Assembly (NCBI GenBank): GCA_027068435.1
Contig: JAMOTA010000027.1
Coordinates: 1-64,000, forward strand
Source: Sulfurovum sp.
GTDB lineage: Bacteria > Campylobacterota > Campylobacteria > Campylobacterales > Sulfurovaceae
DNA: 64,000 nucleotides
Reading direction: 5' to 3'
The translations under genes and the position numbers were made by a program. Each line of letters starts with the position of its first letter. Positions within the stretch are counted from its first letter, which is position 1. Positions 38,236 to 47,893 of the stretch are shown here, in pieces. The notes beneath the pieces were generated by a model. The model saw only the letters and a program-made list of their open reading frames with translations. It was not told the origin of the DNA and ran no database searches.

Positions 38236-38320
38236 TCTTTAATTCACTCCATTCCATTATCTTTACAAGGTTATTTAGATAAAATATTATACAAATTTTT
38301 CGATAGAAGGTAGATGAAGT

Positions 38321-39796
38321 ATGATTAGTTGGATGCAAAAACACAATAAATACTTAGTATGGACGATATGGGTAGCAACAATTGCATTTATAGGTGCAGG
38401 TTTTGTAGGTTGGGGAAGTTATGATTTAGGATCAAGAGCAGGAAATGTTGCTAAAGTTGGTAGCATTGAAATCACTCAAGCAAAACTAAACATGGCATAT
38501 ACCAATGTTTATAGTAAGTATAATGAGATGTTAGAGGGTAAATTAGATGATAAAAAGGCTAAAGAACTAGGACTTATAAAACAAGCCTTTGCTACATTAT
38601 CAACGCAAGCTAAAATTCTTAGCTATGCAAAAGATTTAGAGATTGTAGTTGTAGATAGTGAAATTGCAAAAGTATTAGAGAATATTAAAGGTTTTCAAAA
38701 AAATGGTGCTTTTGACAAAGAGATTTATACTGCCTACCTTAAAAGTCAAAGAATGAAAGCTCAAGTATTTGAAGAAACACTTAGAGATGATATTACTATT
38801 GGTAAAGTTCTTAATATCCTACGTACAGAGAGTCTTCCATTTGAAGAAGAGAGTGTATCTTCTGCAATGCATATCGCTGATAAACTTTTATATACAGTAT
38901 TAACACCTTCAGATATTAACTTTACAGTAGATGAAATAAAACTAAAAGAATTTTGGGAAACAGAAAAAGAGCGTTTTATGACAGATAAAAAATATAAACT
39001 CTCTATTGTTTGGACAGATACAACAAACACAGAAGTTACAGAAGATGAGATAAAAGCTTACTATGAAGAAAACAGCTTTAACTATACAAACAGTGCAGGA
39101 AAACAACTTTTATACGCAGAAGCTAAAGATGAAGCAACTAAAGACTTAAAACTTAAAAAATCTAAAAAATCTGCACAAAAAAGCTATATTGCGTTCAAAA
39201 AGGGCAAGCTTGATAGTTCAGAAAATACTACTCTAGCTTTAGGTGATAACAAATTAAGTAAAGAGATATGGAGTGAAATTCAGAGTAAAAATATAGGTGA
39301 TATAGTTAAACCTAAGATTGTAGGTAATAAATATGCAACACTTAAAATTGAAGATATTACTGAATCAAAAGTTATGACTTTTGAAGAAGCAAAAGAAAAT
39401 GTTACACAACTTTATACACTTCAAGGAAAAAAAGAAGCACTGTTTACATTGGCTGAAGATAGACTTAAAACACTAAATAGTGACAATGCAACGGTTTCTG
39501 ATTTTATTACATTAGACAAATATGACAACCTAGAAGCATTAAATGCACAAGAAAGTTTACAATTTGTACAAAAACTCTTTACATCTACAAAAGAAAAGGG
39601 TATTATTAGCATATTAGATAAAATCATAGTATATAATATCACAGAACAAAAATTTGAGAAAAATGATACTAATCAGAGTAATTTCATTAAAAATAGTGTT
39701 GAGCAAATGAAAAACAGAACATTTGAGAACAATCTTATTAAAATGTTAGATAAAAAATATACTACAGAAGTGTATATGGAAGGACTTATAAATTGA
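38321..39796 (+). CDS. PpiD/SurA-like periplasmic folding factor (peptidyl-prolyl isomerase family)
   Basis: This 491-residue protein starts with a short cytoplasmic end and one membrane helix (LVWTIWVATIAFIGAGFVGW, about 13-32), then VAKVGSIEITQAKLNMAY, the typical SurA/PpiD N-domain strand-helix. The region of about 240-350 would be the parvulin domain but is poorly conserved, so isomerase activity is doubtful and a chaperone role is more likely. It should act on outer-membrane or secreted proteins at the inner membrane. Its stop overlaps the TTG start of ftsA. Confidence 0.85.
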   Translation: MISWMQKHNKYLVWTIWVATIAFIGAGFVGWGSYDLGSRAGNVAKVGSIEITQAKLNMAYTNVYSKYNEMLEGKLDDKKAKELGLIKQAFATLSTQAKILSYAKDLEIVVVDSEIAKVLENIKGFQKNGAFDKEIYTAYLKSQRMKAQVFEETLRDDITIGKVLNILRTESLPFEEESVSSAMHIADKLLYTVLTPSDINFTVDEIKLKEFWETEKERFMTDKKYKLSIVWTDTTNTEVTEDEIKAYYEENSFNYTNSAGKQLLYAEAKDEATKDLKLKKSKKSAQKSYIAFKKGKLDSSENTTLALGDNKLSKEIWSEIQSKNIGDIVKPKIVGNKYATLKIEDITESKVMTFEEAKENVTQLYTLQGKKEALFTLAEDRLKTLNSDNATVSDFITLDKYDNLEALNAQESLQFVQKLFTSTKEKGIISILDKIIVYNITEQKFEKNDTNQSNFIKNSVEQMKNRTFENNLIKMLDKKYTTEVYMEGLIN

Positions 39797-41178
39797 GCAA
39801 TACAGTTTTAGCTATAGACATCGGTTCAACTAAGATAAGTGCAATCATAGCTGAAATAGAAGATGGCAAAGTCAAAATACAAGGTCATGGTATTGCTAAA
39901 TCGCAAGGAATCAAAAAAGGTGTAACAACCAACATTGAACTTGCTTCTAAGTCTATCAAAAAAGCAATAAGTGATGCTAAAAGAATTTCAGGAAGTAACA
40001 TAAACACTGCTGTAGTTTCTATCTCTAATGCTTATGCAAAAAGTTTAAACTCTACAGGAATAGTAAATATACCACATAAGGATATCTCTATTAAGGAGAT
40101 AGACCGTGTTATGCAAACAGCACTCTATAATGCTAATGTACCAACAGAGTATGATGTAGTACATGTATTACCTTATAATTTTAGAGTAGATGACCAAGAT
40201 TTTATTGAAGATCCTTTTAGTATGAATGCAAGTCGTTTAGAAGTAGATGTTAATATTATTATGACACAAAAATCTAATCTTCTTAACTTAAAAAAAGCTA
40301 TTCGCTCGGCAGGTGTAGATATAGATGGAATTGTACTTAGTGGATATGCTTCGTCAATTACTGTTATGGATGAAGATGAAATGGCACTAGGCGTAGCAGT
40401 AATGGACTTAGGTGGACAAACAAGTAATCTTGTAGTTCATGCAGGTAATTCAATACGCTACAATGATTTCTTAGCAGTAGGTTCAAACCACATTACTAAC
40501 GATCTTTCTATGGCTTTACATACACCGCTTAATATTGCAGAGAGTGTTAAAATAAAATATGCAAACCTTGTAGAAAGAAGTAATGAAGTTATTGAGTTAC
40601 CTATTATAGGTGATGAAGAAAACTCAAATAAAGTTTCATTAGAAGTTGTTCATAGTGTAATCTTTTCTCGTGTAGAAGAGGCATTAATGCTTTTAGAGAA
40701 ATCTCTTAGCAAATCAGCACTAAAAGAGCAAATTGGTGCAGGTATTATACTTACTGGTGGTATGACCAAAATAAAAGGAATTCGAGAGTTGACTCAGTCA
40801 GTCTTTCCATCACTTCCTGTGCGGATAGCAAGACCTTCCAATATTGATGGTCTTTTTGATGAACTAAAGGATCCATCTTTTTCAACTGTTGTGGGTCTTT
40901 TACTCTATAAAGCTGGCGGACATACACAGTATGAAATTAATTTTCAACAAGAGTTACTTCACTCTAAAACACCTTATACCGACAATTTAGGTGATATAAA
41001 ATTGGGAAATACTATCAAAGAGGTAAAAGAGCATCAAGAGGCTAAGCAGCCAGTTCATTATGCAAGGAAAGAACAAACAGATCCAAATGCATTCTCTTTT
41101 GATGATTTACCAGACATAGGGAACGAAAATAGTAATCCAATTAAAAAATTAAGTAATTGGGCAAAGCAGCTTTTCTAA
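39793..41178 (+). CDS. ftsA: Cell division protein FtsA
   Basis: This 461-residue actin-like protein anchors FtsZ to the membrane. VLAIDIGSTKISAIIAE (about residues 5-21) is the first phosphate loop, and GVAVMDLGGQTSNLVVH (about 200) and IILTGGMTKIKGI (about 318) are the others. The C-terminal NPIKKLSNWAKQLF is the amphipathic membrane-targeting helix. The start is TTG at 39793, overlapping the ppiD TGA (TTGA), as no ATG lies near. ftsZ follows after 36 bp. Confidence 0.96.
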   Translation: MSNTVLAIDIGSTKISAIIAEIEDGKVKIQGHGIAKSQGIKKGVTTNIELASKSIKKAISDAKRISGSNINTAVVSISNAYAKSLNSTGIVNIPHKDISIKEIDRVMQTALYNANVPTEYDVVHVLPYNFRVDDQDFIEDPFSMNASRLEVDVNIIMTQKSNLLNLKKAIRSAGVDIDGIVLSGYASSITVMDEDEMALGVAVMDLGGQTSNLVVHAGNSIRYNDFLAVGSNHITNDLSMALHTPLNIAESVKIKYANLVERSNEVIELPIIGDEENSNKVSLEVVHSVIFSRVEEALMLLEKSLSKSALKEQIGAGIILTGGMTKIKGIRELTQSVFPSLPVRIARPSNIDGLFDELKDPSFSTVVGLLLYKAGGHTQYEINFQQELLHSKTPYTDNLGDIKLGNTIKEVKEHQEAKQPVHYARKEQTDPNAFSFDDLPDIGNENSNPIKKLSNWAKQLF

Positions 41179-41214
41179 AATTAAAAGCATTAATATATCA
41201 TAAAAGGGGATAAT

Positions 41215-42366
41215 ATGGAAGAATTTAAAATTGAGATAGTTGAGACAAAATGTCAAACAAATGGTGCAAAGATTAAAGCAATCGGTGTAGGTGGTGGTGG
41301 TGGTAACATGATTAACCACATGATAAATGAAGGTGTTATTGATATTGATCTTATTGTTGCCAATACAGATTCTCAAGCACTTGGTTCATCTCTTGCACCT
41401 TTTAAGCTGCAACTAGGAATGAATGCAACAAGAGGTCTAGGTGCAGGAATGGTACCAGACAAAGGAAGAGAAGCTGCACTAGAGAGTTTTGATGACATAA
41501 AAGATATGTTAGAAGGTTCTGATATAGTATTTATCTCTGCTGGGTTAGGTGGAGGTACAGGTACAGGTGCCGCACCAATTATTGCTCAAGCAGCTAAAGA
41601 GATAGGTGCACTAACAGTTTCTATTGTTACAAGTCCATTTAAGTTTGAAGGTAGAAAAAGAACTAAGCTTGCTAAAGATGGTTTAGAAGAGTTAAAAAGA
41701 GAGAGTGATTCTATTATTGTTGTACCTAATGAAAAACTTCTCTCTATCGTAGAGAAAAATCTTGGTATTAAAGAGAGCTTTAGAATGGTAGATGATATTC
41801 TTGCTCAAGCAGTTGGTGGAATCTCTAAAGTTATTTTATCTCATGGAGATAATGACATAAACCTTGACTTTGCAGATGTTAAAACTGTAATGGGACACAG
41901 AGGTCTTGCACTAATGGGTGCAGGATACAGTGTAGGTGCAAATGCTGCTTACGATGCAGCAAAAGCAGCTATTGAGTCTCCGTTATTAGATAATATCTCT
42001 ATTGATGGTGCTATGGGTGTTCTTGTACATTTTGATATTCACCCTGATTATCCTATTATGGAAATTGGTGAAGCTATGAGTATTATTGAAGAGAGTGCTG
42101 ATGAAGATGCATCAGTAATCTTTGGTACAACAACCAATACAAATATGGAGCTTGATGAAGTAAGAATTATTATTATAGCAACAGGATTTGAAGATAATGA
42201 TGTTATTCAAGAGCCAGCTAGTAAAAAACAAGAACCTATTGTGACTACAAGTATAAACAATATCAATACACTAAGATCTGTAAATAAAATGGTTGTAGGT
42301 GGATATAATTCAGATAATGAAGATATCTTAGATGTTCCAACTTTTCTTAGAAAGCAGATGGACTAG
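41215..42366 (+). CDS. ftsZ: Cell division GTPase FtsZ
   Basis: This 383-residue tubulin homologue forms the division ring. [15 protein letters not shown] lies near residues 22-36, the tubulin signature [14 protein letters not shown] near 104-117, and the synergy loop ([11 protein letters not shown]) near 215. After a linker, the C-terminal peptide [11 protein letters not shown], which binds FtsA and other partners, is clear. The spacer upstream has AAAAGGGG as the ribosome-binding site. A hairpin follows at 42388-42409, so it probably ends the ppiD-ftsA-ftsZ unit. Confidence 0.98.
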   Translation: MEEFKIEIVETKCQTNGAKIKAIGVGGGGGNMINHMINEGVIDIDLIVANTDSQALGSSLAPFKLQLGMNATRGLGAGMVPDKGREAALESFDDIKDMLEGSDIVFISAGLGGGTGTGAAPIIAQAAKEIGALTVSIVTSPFKFEGRKRTKLAKDGLEELKRESDSIIVVPNEKLLSIVEKNLGIKESFRMVDDILAQAVGGISKVILSHGDNDINLDFADVKTVMGHRGLALMGAGYSVGANAAYDAAKAAIESPLLDNISIDGAMGVLVHFDIHPDYPIMEIGEAMSIIEESADEDASVIFGTTTNTNMELDEVRIIIIATGFEDNDVIQEPASKKQEPIVTTSINNINTLRSVNKMVVGGYNSDNEDILDVPTFLRKQMD

Positions 42367-42387
42367 AAACTTTATTCTTCCATAAAA

Positions 42388-42409
42388 GCAGAGAGTATTC
42401 ACTCTCTGC
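42388..42409 (+). terminator. Hairpin after ftsZ
   Basis: GCAGAGAGT (42388-42396) and ACTCTCTGC (42401-42409) form a perfect 9-bp stem with a 4-base loop, 21 bp after the ftsZ stop. No immediate T-run follows, but the position fits a transcription end. Confidence 0.6.
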
Positions 42410-42485
42410 CCCTAACAAATTACTCTTCTTTTATTATGTTAATGCTTTTTAGCTATTATTACTTAAATTTTTTCAGGAAACGATT

Positions 42486-43076
42486 ATGAAATATATTAAA
42501 AAAATCTCAACTTTAGCAACCGCTACAGGTCTAGGTGCATTACTTGCTACAGGTGTTACAGGCTGTGGAGACAACTCTCAACAGATAGAACAGCAACAAC
42601 AAGCAAAAGGTGCTTTTATTATTATTGAAGAGACTGCTCTTGGAAAGTATAAGATTAAAGATGAATTTCCAGCAGACGAAACCCGTATAGTACTTAAAAA
42701 ACTTGATGGTACAGAGAAAGTACTTACTAAAGCTGAACTAGATGAACTTATCAAAGCAGAAGCAGCTAAAATTGATGATGGTACATCAAACCTTACCAAA
42801 GAGAATCCACCACAAGCTACTCAAGGTATGGGTTTAGGTGAGACTATTATGGCAAGTATGGCAGGTGCTATGCTTGGTGCATGGATAGGAAATAAACTTT
42901 TTGGTAATCAAAATTATCAAAATAACCGTAAGGCTGGATATAAATCTCCTTCAACCTATTCAAAAAGTAAAAATAGTTTTAATAAACCACCAAAACGTAA
43001 AAGTAGTACTAAAAGAAGTGGTTTCTTTGGAAGTAAAAAAAGTTCTTCACGTAGTCGTAGCTCATTTGGTGGCTAG
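42486..43076 (+). CDS. UPF0323-family lipoprotein
   Basis: This 196-residue protein has a signal region with lipobox-like GVTGC (Cys about 27), then a mature part with KGAFIIIEET and DGTEKVLTKAELDELI, typical of the Campylobacterota UPF0323 family. A glycine-rich hydrophobic stretch (MASMAGAMLGAWIGNKLFG, about 122-140) could enter a membrane, and the tail is a Ser/Lys/Arg-rich low-complexity segment ending SSRSRSSFGG. Function is unknown. It is followed one base later by the GspS-like gene, a pairing also known in relatives. Confidence 0.88.
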   Translation: MKYIKKISTLATATGLGALLATGVTGCGDNSQQIEQQQQAKGAFIIIEETALGKYKIKDEFPADETRIVLKKLDGTEKVLTKAELDELIKAEAAKIDDGTSNLTKENPPQATQGMGLGETIMASMAGAMLGAWIGNKLFGNQNYQNNRKAGYKSPSTYSKSKNSFNKPPKRKSSTKRSGFFGSKKSSSRSRSSFGG

Positions 43077-43077
43077 A

Positions 43078-44256
43078 ATGTTAAACTTAGAAAAACTTAC
43101 CCCCTTAGATACAGACTATCTTGAATCATTGGGGTTTACTTGGCATACTGATAGTGATGAGACATCATACATTTCAGATGAACTTATAGTCATTTCTGAA
43201 GAGGAAGCAGAAGCTTACTATGAGGCTACTAACGAACTCTATGATATGTATGTTGAAGCTGCGGAACATGTAGTACAAAACAATCTTTTTCATGAAATAG
43301 GTATTCCTTTTAATCTTGTAGATATTATTAAAGAGTCATGGGAAAATGATGTCCATTGGCATCTTTATGGACGTTTTGATCTCTCTGGTGGTGTAGATGG
43401 AAAACCTATTAAACTTTTAGAGTTTAATGCAGATACACCTACTGCACTCTTTGAGACTGCTATCATTCAATGGGCAATGCTTAAAAAGAACAACCTTGAA
43501 GAGGAGAGCCAATTTAATACCCTTTATGAAGCACTCATTGACAACTTTAAACGACTAGTAACCCTAAAGGAAGATGTTAGCTCTTTTGAAGAGCAGTATG
43601 ACGGTTGGTCATTCTTATTTACCTCTGTTAAAGGTAATGCTGAAGAGGAAAATACAGTAAAACTTTTACAACATATTGCTACAGATGCAGGGTTTGAGAC
43701 AGAGTTTGCTTATATAGACGATATAGAGTTTTGTGAAGAAGAGGGTATTATCTATAATGATAAAAACTATGAGCTTTGGTTTAAACTCATTCCTTGGGAA
43801 GATATTGCATTAGAGGAGTCAGACTTAGCTATGATTCTTACCAATATCATCAAAAATCAAAAAGCAATTATTTTTAATCCCGCATATACTTTACTCTTTC
43901 AAAGTAAGGGGTTACTCAAAATTTTATGGGATTTATACCCTAACCACCCTCTTCTACTTGAAAGCTCTTTTGAACCACTCAAGGGACAAAAACAGGTACA
44001 AAAACCTATTTTTGGAAGAGAAGGAGGAAGTGTAAGTATTTTAGATGAACAAGCTCAGGTTATAGAGAGCGTAGAGGGTGAATATGAAAACCATAAGATG
44101 CTTTACCAAGCATATACTCAACTCCCAACTGACGAAAAAGGCTTAAGTTACCAAGCAGGTGTTTTTTATGCTTATGAAGCTTGTGCATTAGGTTTTAGAA
44201 AAGGTGGAAAGATACTTGATAATATGTCAAAATTTGTAGGGCACCGAGTAAACTAA
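43078..44256 (+). CDS. Glutathionylspermidine synthase-like ATP-grasp protein
   Basis: This 392-residue protein resembles the GspS preATP-grasp/ATP-grasp family (YgiC/YjfC-like), which makes C-N bonds between a peptide and an amine. HLYGRFDLSGGVDGKPIKLL and EFNADTPTALFETAIIQW (about residues 100-138) and GREGGSVSILD (about 320) are family landmarks. The frame is open back to 42901 across the lipoprotein, but MLNLEKLTPLD at 43078 matches the normal start. The true substrate in these bacteria is not known. Confidence 0.88.
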   Translation: MLNLEKLTPLDTDYLESLGFTWHTDSDETSYISDELIVISEEEAEAYYEATNELYDMYVEAAEHVVQNNLFHEIGIPFNLVDIIKESWENDVHWHLYGRFDLSGGVDGKPIKLLEFNADTPTALFETAIIQWAMLKKNNLEEESQFNTLYEALIDNFKRLVTLKEDVSSFEEQYDGWSFLFTSVKGNAEEENTVKLLQHIATDAGFETEFAYIDDIEFCEEEGIIYNDKNYELWFKLIPWEDIALEESDLAMILTNIIKNQKAIIFNPAYTLLFQSKGLLKILWDLYPNHPLLLESSFEPLKGQKQVQKPIFGREGGSVSILDEQAQVIESVEGEYENHKMLYQAYTQLPTDEKGLSYQAGVFYAYEACALGFRKGGKILDNMSKFVGHRVN

Positions 44257-44260
44257 ACAT

Positions 44261-44284
44261 ACCTATGAGTTAAAACTCATAGGT
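44261..44284. terminator. Bidirectional hairpin between convergent genes
   Basis: ACCTATGAGT (44261-44270) and ACTCATAGGT (44275-44284) form a perfect 10-bp stem with loop TAAA. It lies right after the GspS-like stop and overlaps the stop of the convergent DUF481 gene, so it can serve both. Confidence 0.65.
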
Positions 44285-45019
44285 GAGGCTCAACTTAGCA
44301 TTAAAATCATCTTTTTCTATATTAGAATAAGGTGTTTCATTATATTTATAGATGAGATTAAGAGAGAGATTAACTGATTCAGCTAAAGGCGTAATAAACT
44401 GTAATATCTGATTAGAGGAAAAATCTGATAGATTATCAACAGTAGGTTGATAGTATCCAAGATATGCTATAGATAAATTTTCACTAAAGGTCTTTTTTAA
44501 AGAGATATAACTATTAATTTTTGTTCTTCTTAGTACTTTATCATACTCTGTAATAACATCTGGCTCACGGTATGTATACATGAGTCCAAGCCCCATATAG
44601 AACTTATCAAAATAGTTAGTAAATCTCTTACGAAGCCCAACACCTAGAAGTGAACGATCTTTCAACTTTTGGAATGGGTTAAATTCACTCTGCATAAAAA
44701 TTTCCCAATCATAATTTTTTACATCTAAAATAGTATGTATATAACGAAAATGTAAAAGCCCTGCTTCTGAACTTTTATGGTTATTCGCTTCACCATAGTT
44801 ATATGCAGCAATAACAAAGGCTAACCAATCTTTTGCATCATATTGTCCTTTTATGCTTGTCCCAATAGAACGCTCTTCACTATTTCCATCACTATATGAT
44901 GCAGTTATTGACATCTCTCCATCAAGACCTTTTTTTTCACCTATCACTTGAGGTTGAATATCAATATATCCAAAACTATAACTCATAACAATTGATACTA
45001 ATATAATTATTTTTTTCAT
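44270..45019 (-). CDS. DUF481-family outer-membrane beta-barrel protein
   Basis: This 249-residue protein has a signal peptide (MKKIIILVSIVMSYSFGYI) and a string of alternating-polarity strands, ending SLTYEF with a C-terminal Phe as expected for an outer-membrane barrel. GEMSITASYSDGNSEERSIG near the start fits DUF481, a family related to salt-induced outer membrane proteins. It follows the PAS kinase by 29 bp and is the last gene of the long sensor operon, so it may be a target or sensor-linked surface protein. Function is unknown. Confidence 0.78.
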   Translation of the reverse strand: MKKIIILVSIVMSYSFGYIDIQPQVIGEKKGLDGEMSITASYSDGNSEERSIGTSIKGQYDAKDWLAFVIAAYNYGEANNHKSSEAGLLHFRYIHTILDVKNYDWEIFMQSEFNPFQKLKDRSLLGVGLRKRFTNYFDKFYMGLGLMYTYREPDVITEYDKVLRRTKINSYISLKKTFSENLSIAYLGYYQPTVDNLSDFSSNQILQFITPLAESVNLSLNLIYKYNETPYSNIEKDDFNAKLSLTYEF

Positions 45020-45048
45020 CTATTTTCCTATTTTAAATTGAATACAAG

Positions 45049-46980
45049 CTATGTTTTATGCTCTGATGGTACAGTAAGATCAATTTTAAACACAGCACCA
45101 TTTGTATCGTTAATTACAGATAAACTTCCACCCATATTATCTTCAATAATCATCTTAGACATATAGAGTCCTATACCTGTACCTTTACCTTGTTCTTTAG
45201 TTGTAAAGTAAGGTTCAAAAACTCTATTTATTATCTCTTCTGGAATACCTCCTGCATTATCACTAACAGTTACACAGCTCTTTTTAACCTCTATAATAAT
45301 CTTAGGATTAGAAATACTCTTTTCAAGTAGAGCATCTTTAGCATTATTAATTAAATTAAGAATAACTTGTTGATATTCACTTTGTAACCCCATGTAAAGA
45401 GACTCTTCACCACTAAGTTCTAGTGTTATATTATTATTCTTAAGTTGTGCAGTTTGCATACTAACAACACTTTGTATTGCTGCCAATAAAGGAAATTCTT
45501 TCTTCTCCTTTTTAACACGAAAAAAGTTTCTAAAATCATCAATAGTATGACTCATAAAAGCAATAGTTTTTTTATTTTTATCTATAAACGCCTTAATATA
45601 TTTTTCATCAACTAATAGCCCCTCTTTATAATCATATTTAAGATTTTGTATGCCTGTACTTATCTCATTGAGAGGTTGCCTCCACTGATGTGCTATCGAT
45701 CCTACCATCTCTCCCATTTGTGCCATTTTACTCTGTTCCTGGAGGAGTTGGAGCTGTTTTGTGTTTTCTGTCAAGGCCTCCTCTACCTTTTTACTCAATA
45801 TCTTTTCTTGTCTCTTCCCCTGTTCTATGAGTTTTTTCTCTATGAGGGTCTCTTTGGTGATATCAAGTTTTATAGCTATAAACTCTTCAATATTGCCATC
45901 ATCATCAAGCATCGGCGTGATAGATGCCTTCTCATAAGATAATTCTCCTGTTTTGCTGACATTTATAAATTCACCACTCCATTTTTTGCCACTATGAATA
46001 GTCTCATATAGCTCACCATAAAACTCTCGTGACATATTGCCTGATTTCAGTATACTAGGTTTTTTGCCTATGGCTTCCTGTGGTGAATATCCTGTTGTTT
46101 TAGTAAATGCATCATTGACATATTTGATTTTTTCATCTCTATCGGTGATAATTACGATATTGTCACTATACTCTACAGTTTTTCTAAATCGTGACAAGTC
46201 TCTATGTGACACTTTCAATTTATAATCGTATAGCATATACATTATTATTGAAATAATTAATAGTAAAAATAAAACGGCTATAGCTGTTTTTGCTTTGACT
46301 CTACTCTGCTTAAGATACTCTAAATATAGTATATCTAGTGTTTCAAGTTGATTATCTATCTTTAGCTTATCTACTCTCTCCTTTGCACTCATCAATTTTT
46401 GCTGATAGTTTAAGATGGTTTTTGCATGTTTTATAAAATATCTATCAAACTTATTTTCACTAAGTAGTTTTAACACTTCTATATTATTTAACTCTTTTTT
46501 GGGGTCTAAGTCAGGATTTTTATCTATTGTCATCACAACTGTGTATAGCTTTAATATACTAGTAGATATACCTTTTGATTCTATTTTTTGTATAATCCTA
46601 AAAGAGTTATTTAAAATAGCTCTATATGATTTAGCCCTATCTATCATTTCAAATTTCAAGTTAATATTTTGAGATATCTGTTTTACTAAAATCGTTATCT
46701 CTTTACTATCTATATTTTTGATAATCTTATTATTTTTTATATTGGTCAATTGCTTACTAAAAAAGTTAATCTTATTTTGAATAATATCAAAATTATCATA
46801 GGTCAAAGTATTGCTAAGATACAGATCAAAATCTTTATTGAGTAGCATTATTTTATTGATACTATCATTTATTTTTACGTAGTTATTCTCCTTGATAGAA
46901 GCATCTCTAATGTAAAAAATCAGTGCAGCCAATATAGATAAAATTAGAAAAATACTAATAATTGTTTTTTTCATAGCCAC
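45049..46980 (-). CDS. PAS-domain sensor histidine kinase
   Basis: This 643-residue protein has membrane helices near residues 6-24 and 235-252 enclosing a helical periplasmic region, a PAS domain (KYVNDAFTKTTGYSPQEAIG about 287-306 and a following PAC segment with FIAIKLDITKE), and a kinase core with GSIAHQWRQPLNEIS (His about 433) and GTGIGLYMSKMIIEDNMGG at the end. Its DNA is a mosaic: 45530-45735 nearly equals 54656-54861, and 45128-45261 nearly equals 52627-52760. It overlaps the peroxidase gene by 26 bp. The cognate receiver is not fixed. Confidence 0.9.
   Translation of the reverse strand: MAMKKTIISIFLILSILAALIFYIRDASIKENNYVKINDSINKIMLLNKDFDLYLSNTLTYDNFDIIQNKINFFSKQLTNIKNNKIIKNIDSKEITILVKQISQNINLKFEMIDRAKSYRAILNNSFRIIQKIESKGISTSILKLYTVVMTIDKNPDLDPKKELNNIEVLKLLSENKFDRYFIKHAKTILNYQQKLMSAKERVDKLKIDNQLETLDILYLEYLKQSRVKAKTAIAVLFLLLIISIIMYMLYDYKLKVSHRDLSRFRKTVEYSDNIVIITDRDEKIKYVNDAFTKTTGYSPQEAIGKKPSILKSGNMSREFYGELYETIHSGKKWSGEFINVSKTGELSYEKASITPMLDDDGNIEEFIAIKLDITKETLIEKKLIEQGKRQEKILSKKVEEALTENTKQLQLLQEQSKMAQMGEMVGSIAHQWRQPLNEISTGIQNLKYDYKEGLLVDEKYIKAFIDKNKKTIAFMSHTIDDFRNFFRVKKEKKEFPLLAAIQSVVSMQTAQLKNNNITLELSGEESLYMGLQSEYQQVILNLINNAKDALLEKSISNPKIIIEVKKSCVTVSDNAGGIPEEIINRVFEPYFTTKEQGKGTGIGLYMSKMIIEDNMGGSLSVINDTNGAVFKIDLTVPSEHKT
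45128..45261 (-). repeat. ATPase-domain tract nearly identical to 52627-52760
   Basis: About 134 bases align with three differences by eye with the end of the SBP3-type kinase gene at 52627-52760. The tract encodes the VFEPYFTTKEQGKGTGIGLY region. It is a different partner from the tract at 45530-45735. Confidence 0.7.
45530..45735 (-). repeat. Kinase-core tract nearly identical to 54656-54861
   Basis: By eye I count four differences over about 206 aligned bases between these two kinase genes, while the flanks on both sides diverge at once. The tract covers the dimerisation/His-box region. The pattern suggests recent gene conversion. Confidence 0.75.
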
Positions 46981-47893
46981 CTCTTACTGTTAAAGGTGTA
47001 TCCCCTGTAAGTGTTTTTAAAAAACTAATAATTTTTTCTATCTCATTGTCCTCCAATGGATAGCCTATTTGATGTATTGCCATTTTTTCAACAGCATCTT
47101 TTAGGGTTTTAACTTTTCCATCATGAAAATATGGTGCTGTTAATTCTACATTTCTCAAACTAGGAACTTTAAAATAAAATTTATCTTCTTCCTTTTTGGT
47201 ATAATTATATTTTCCAAAATCTACTGTATCAAATGCCTCTACTACCCCTATTTTTTGCATAAGATTAGCACCTACATTGATGCCATTATGACAAGATATA
47301 CAACCGTACTCTTTAAAGAGCATATAGCCATCTAATTCATTTTTAGTAAGTGCTTTTTTATCTCCTCTTAAAAATTTATCAAATCTTGAATTGGGAGTTA
47401 CTAAACTTTTTTCAAATTCACCTATTGCATCATCTATTGAATATTTACTTATACCATTTTTGTAGAGTAGTGAAAACTCCCTAATATAATTTTTATCATG
47501 GTTTAATTTAGCAATAATTTCACTATAGTTTGAACCCATCTCAACAGGATTATGAATAGGTCCTTCAACCTGCTCTAGGAGATTTTTAGCTCTACCATCC
47601 CAAAATTGAACACTGTTGTATCTACTATTAAATACCGTCGGAGAATTTCTAATACCTTTTTTACCACCTATTCCTTGCGATACTGCCATATTGTCATCTC
47701 CACCATCTAGCAGGAAATGGCAACTTGTACAAGCAATAGTATTGTCCCTACTAAGCCTTACATCAAAAAACAACTTTTTACCTAAACTAGCTTTTTGATG
47801 ATGATACTCTAGCTTTTGAGGTATTGGAACTATTAACTCTTGCGATACTGAATAATTTGCCCATATAAAAAATAATATTAATACCTTATTCAT
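46955..47893 (-). CDS. Di-haem cytochrome c peroxidase family protein
   Basis: This 312-residue periplasmic protein has a signal peptide (about 1-18) and two CxxCH haem sites, CTSCH (about 54-58) and CISCH (about 199-203). KKLFFDVRLSRDNTIACTSC, SPTVFNSRYN and VPSLRNVELTAPYFHDG are landmarks of bacterial cytochrome c peroxidase/MauG relatives, which reduce hydrogen peroxide or act as electron carriers. Its start abuts the REC-REC-kinase stop, and its end overlaps the PAS kinase by 26 bp. It is thus in the middle of a signalling operon, which is unusual. Confidence 0.92.
   Translation of the reverse strand: MNKVLILFFIWANYSVSQELIVPIPQKLEYHHQKASLGKKLFFDVRLSRDNTIACTSCHFLLDGGDDNMAVSQGIGGKKGIRNSPTVFNSRYNSVQFWDGRAKNLLEQVEGPIHNPVEMGSNYSEIIAKLNHDKNYIREFSLLYKNGISKYSIDDAIGEFEKSLVTPNSRFDKFLRGDKKALTKNELDGYMLFKEYGCISCHNGINVGANLMQKIGVVEAFDTVDFGKYNYTKKEEDKFYFKVPSLRNVELTAPYFHDGKVKTLKDAVEKMAIHQIGYPLEDNEIEKIISFLKTLTGDTPLTVRGGYEKNNY

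Noticed and set aside
42901-43077. N-terminal extension of the GspS-like gene by 59 codons
   Set aside because: It overlaps the lipoprotein gene in another frame and is low complexity; the family start lies at 43078.
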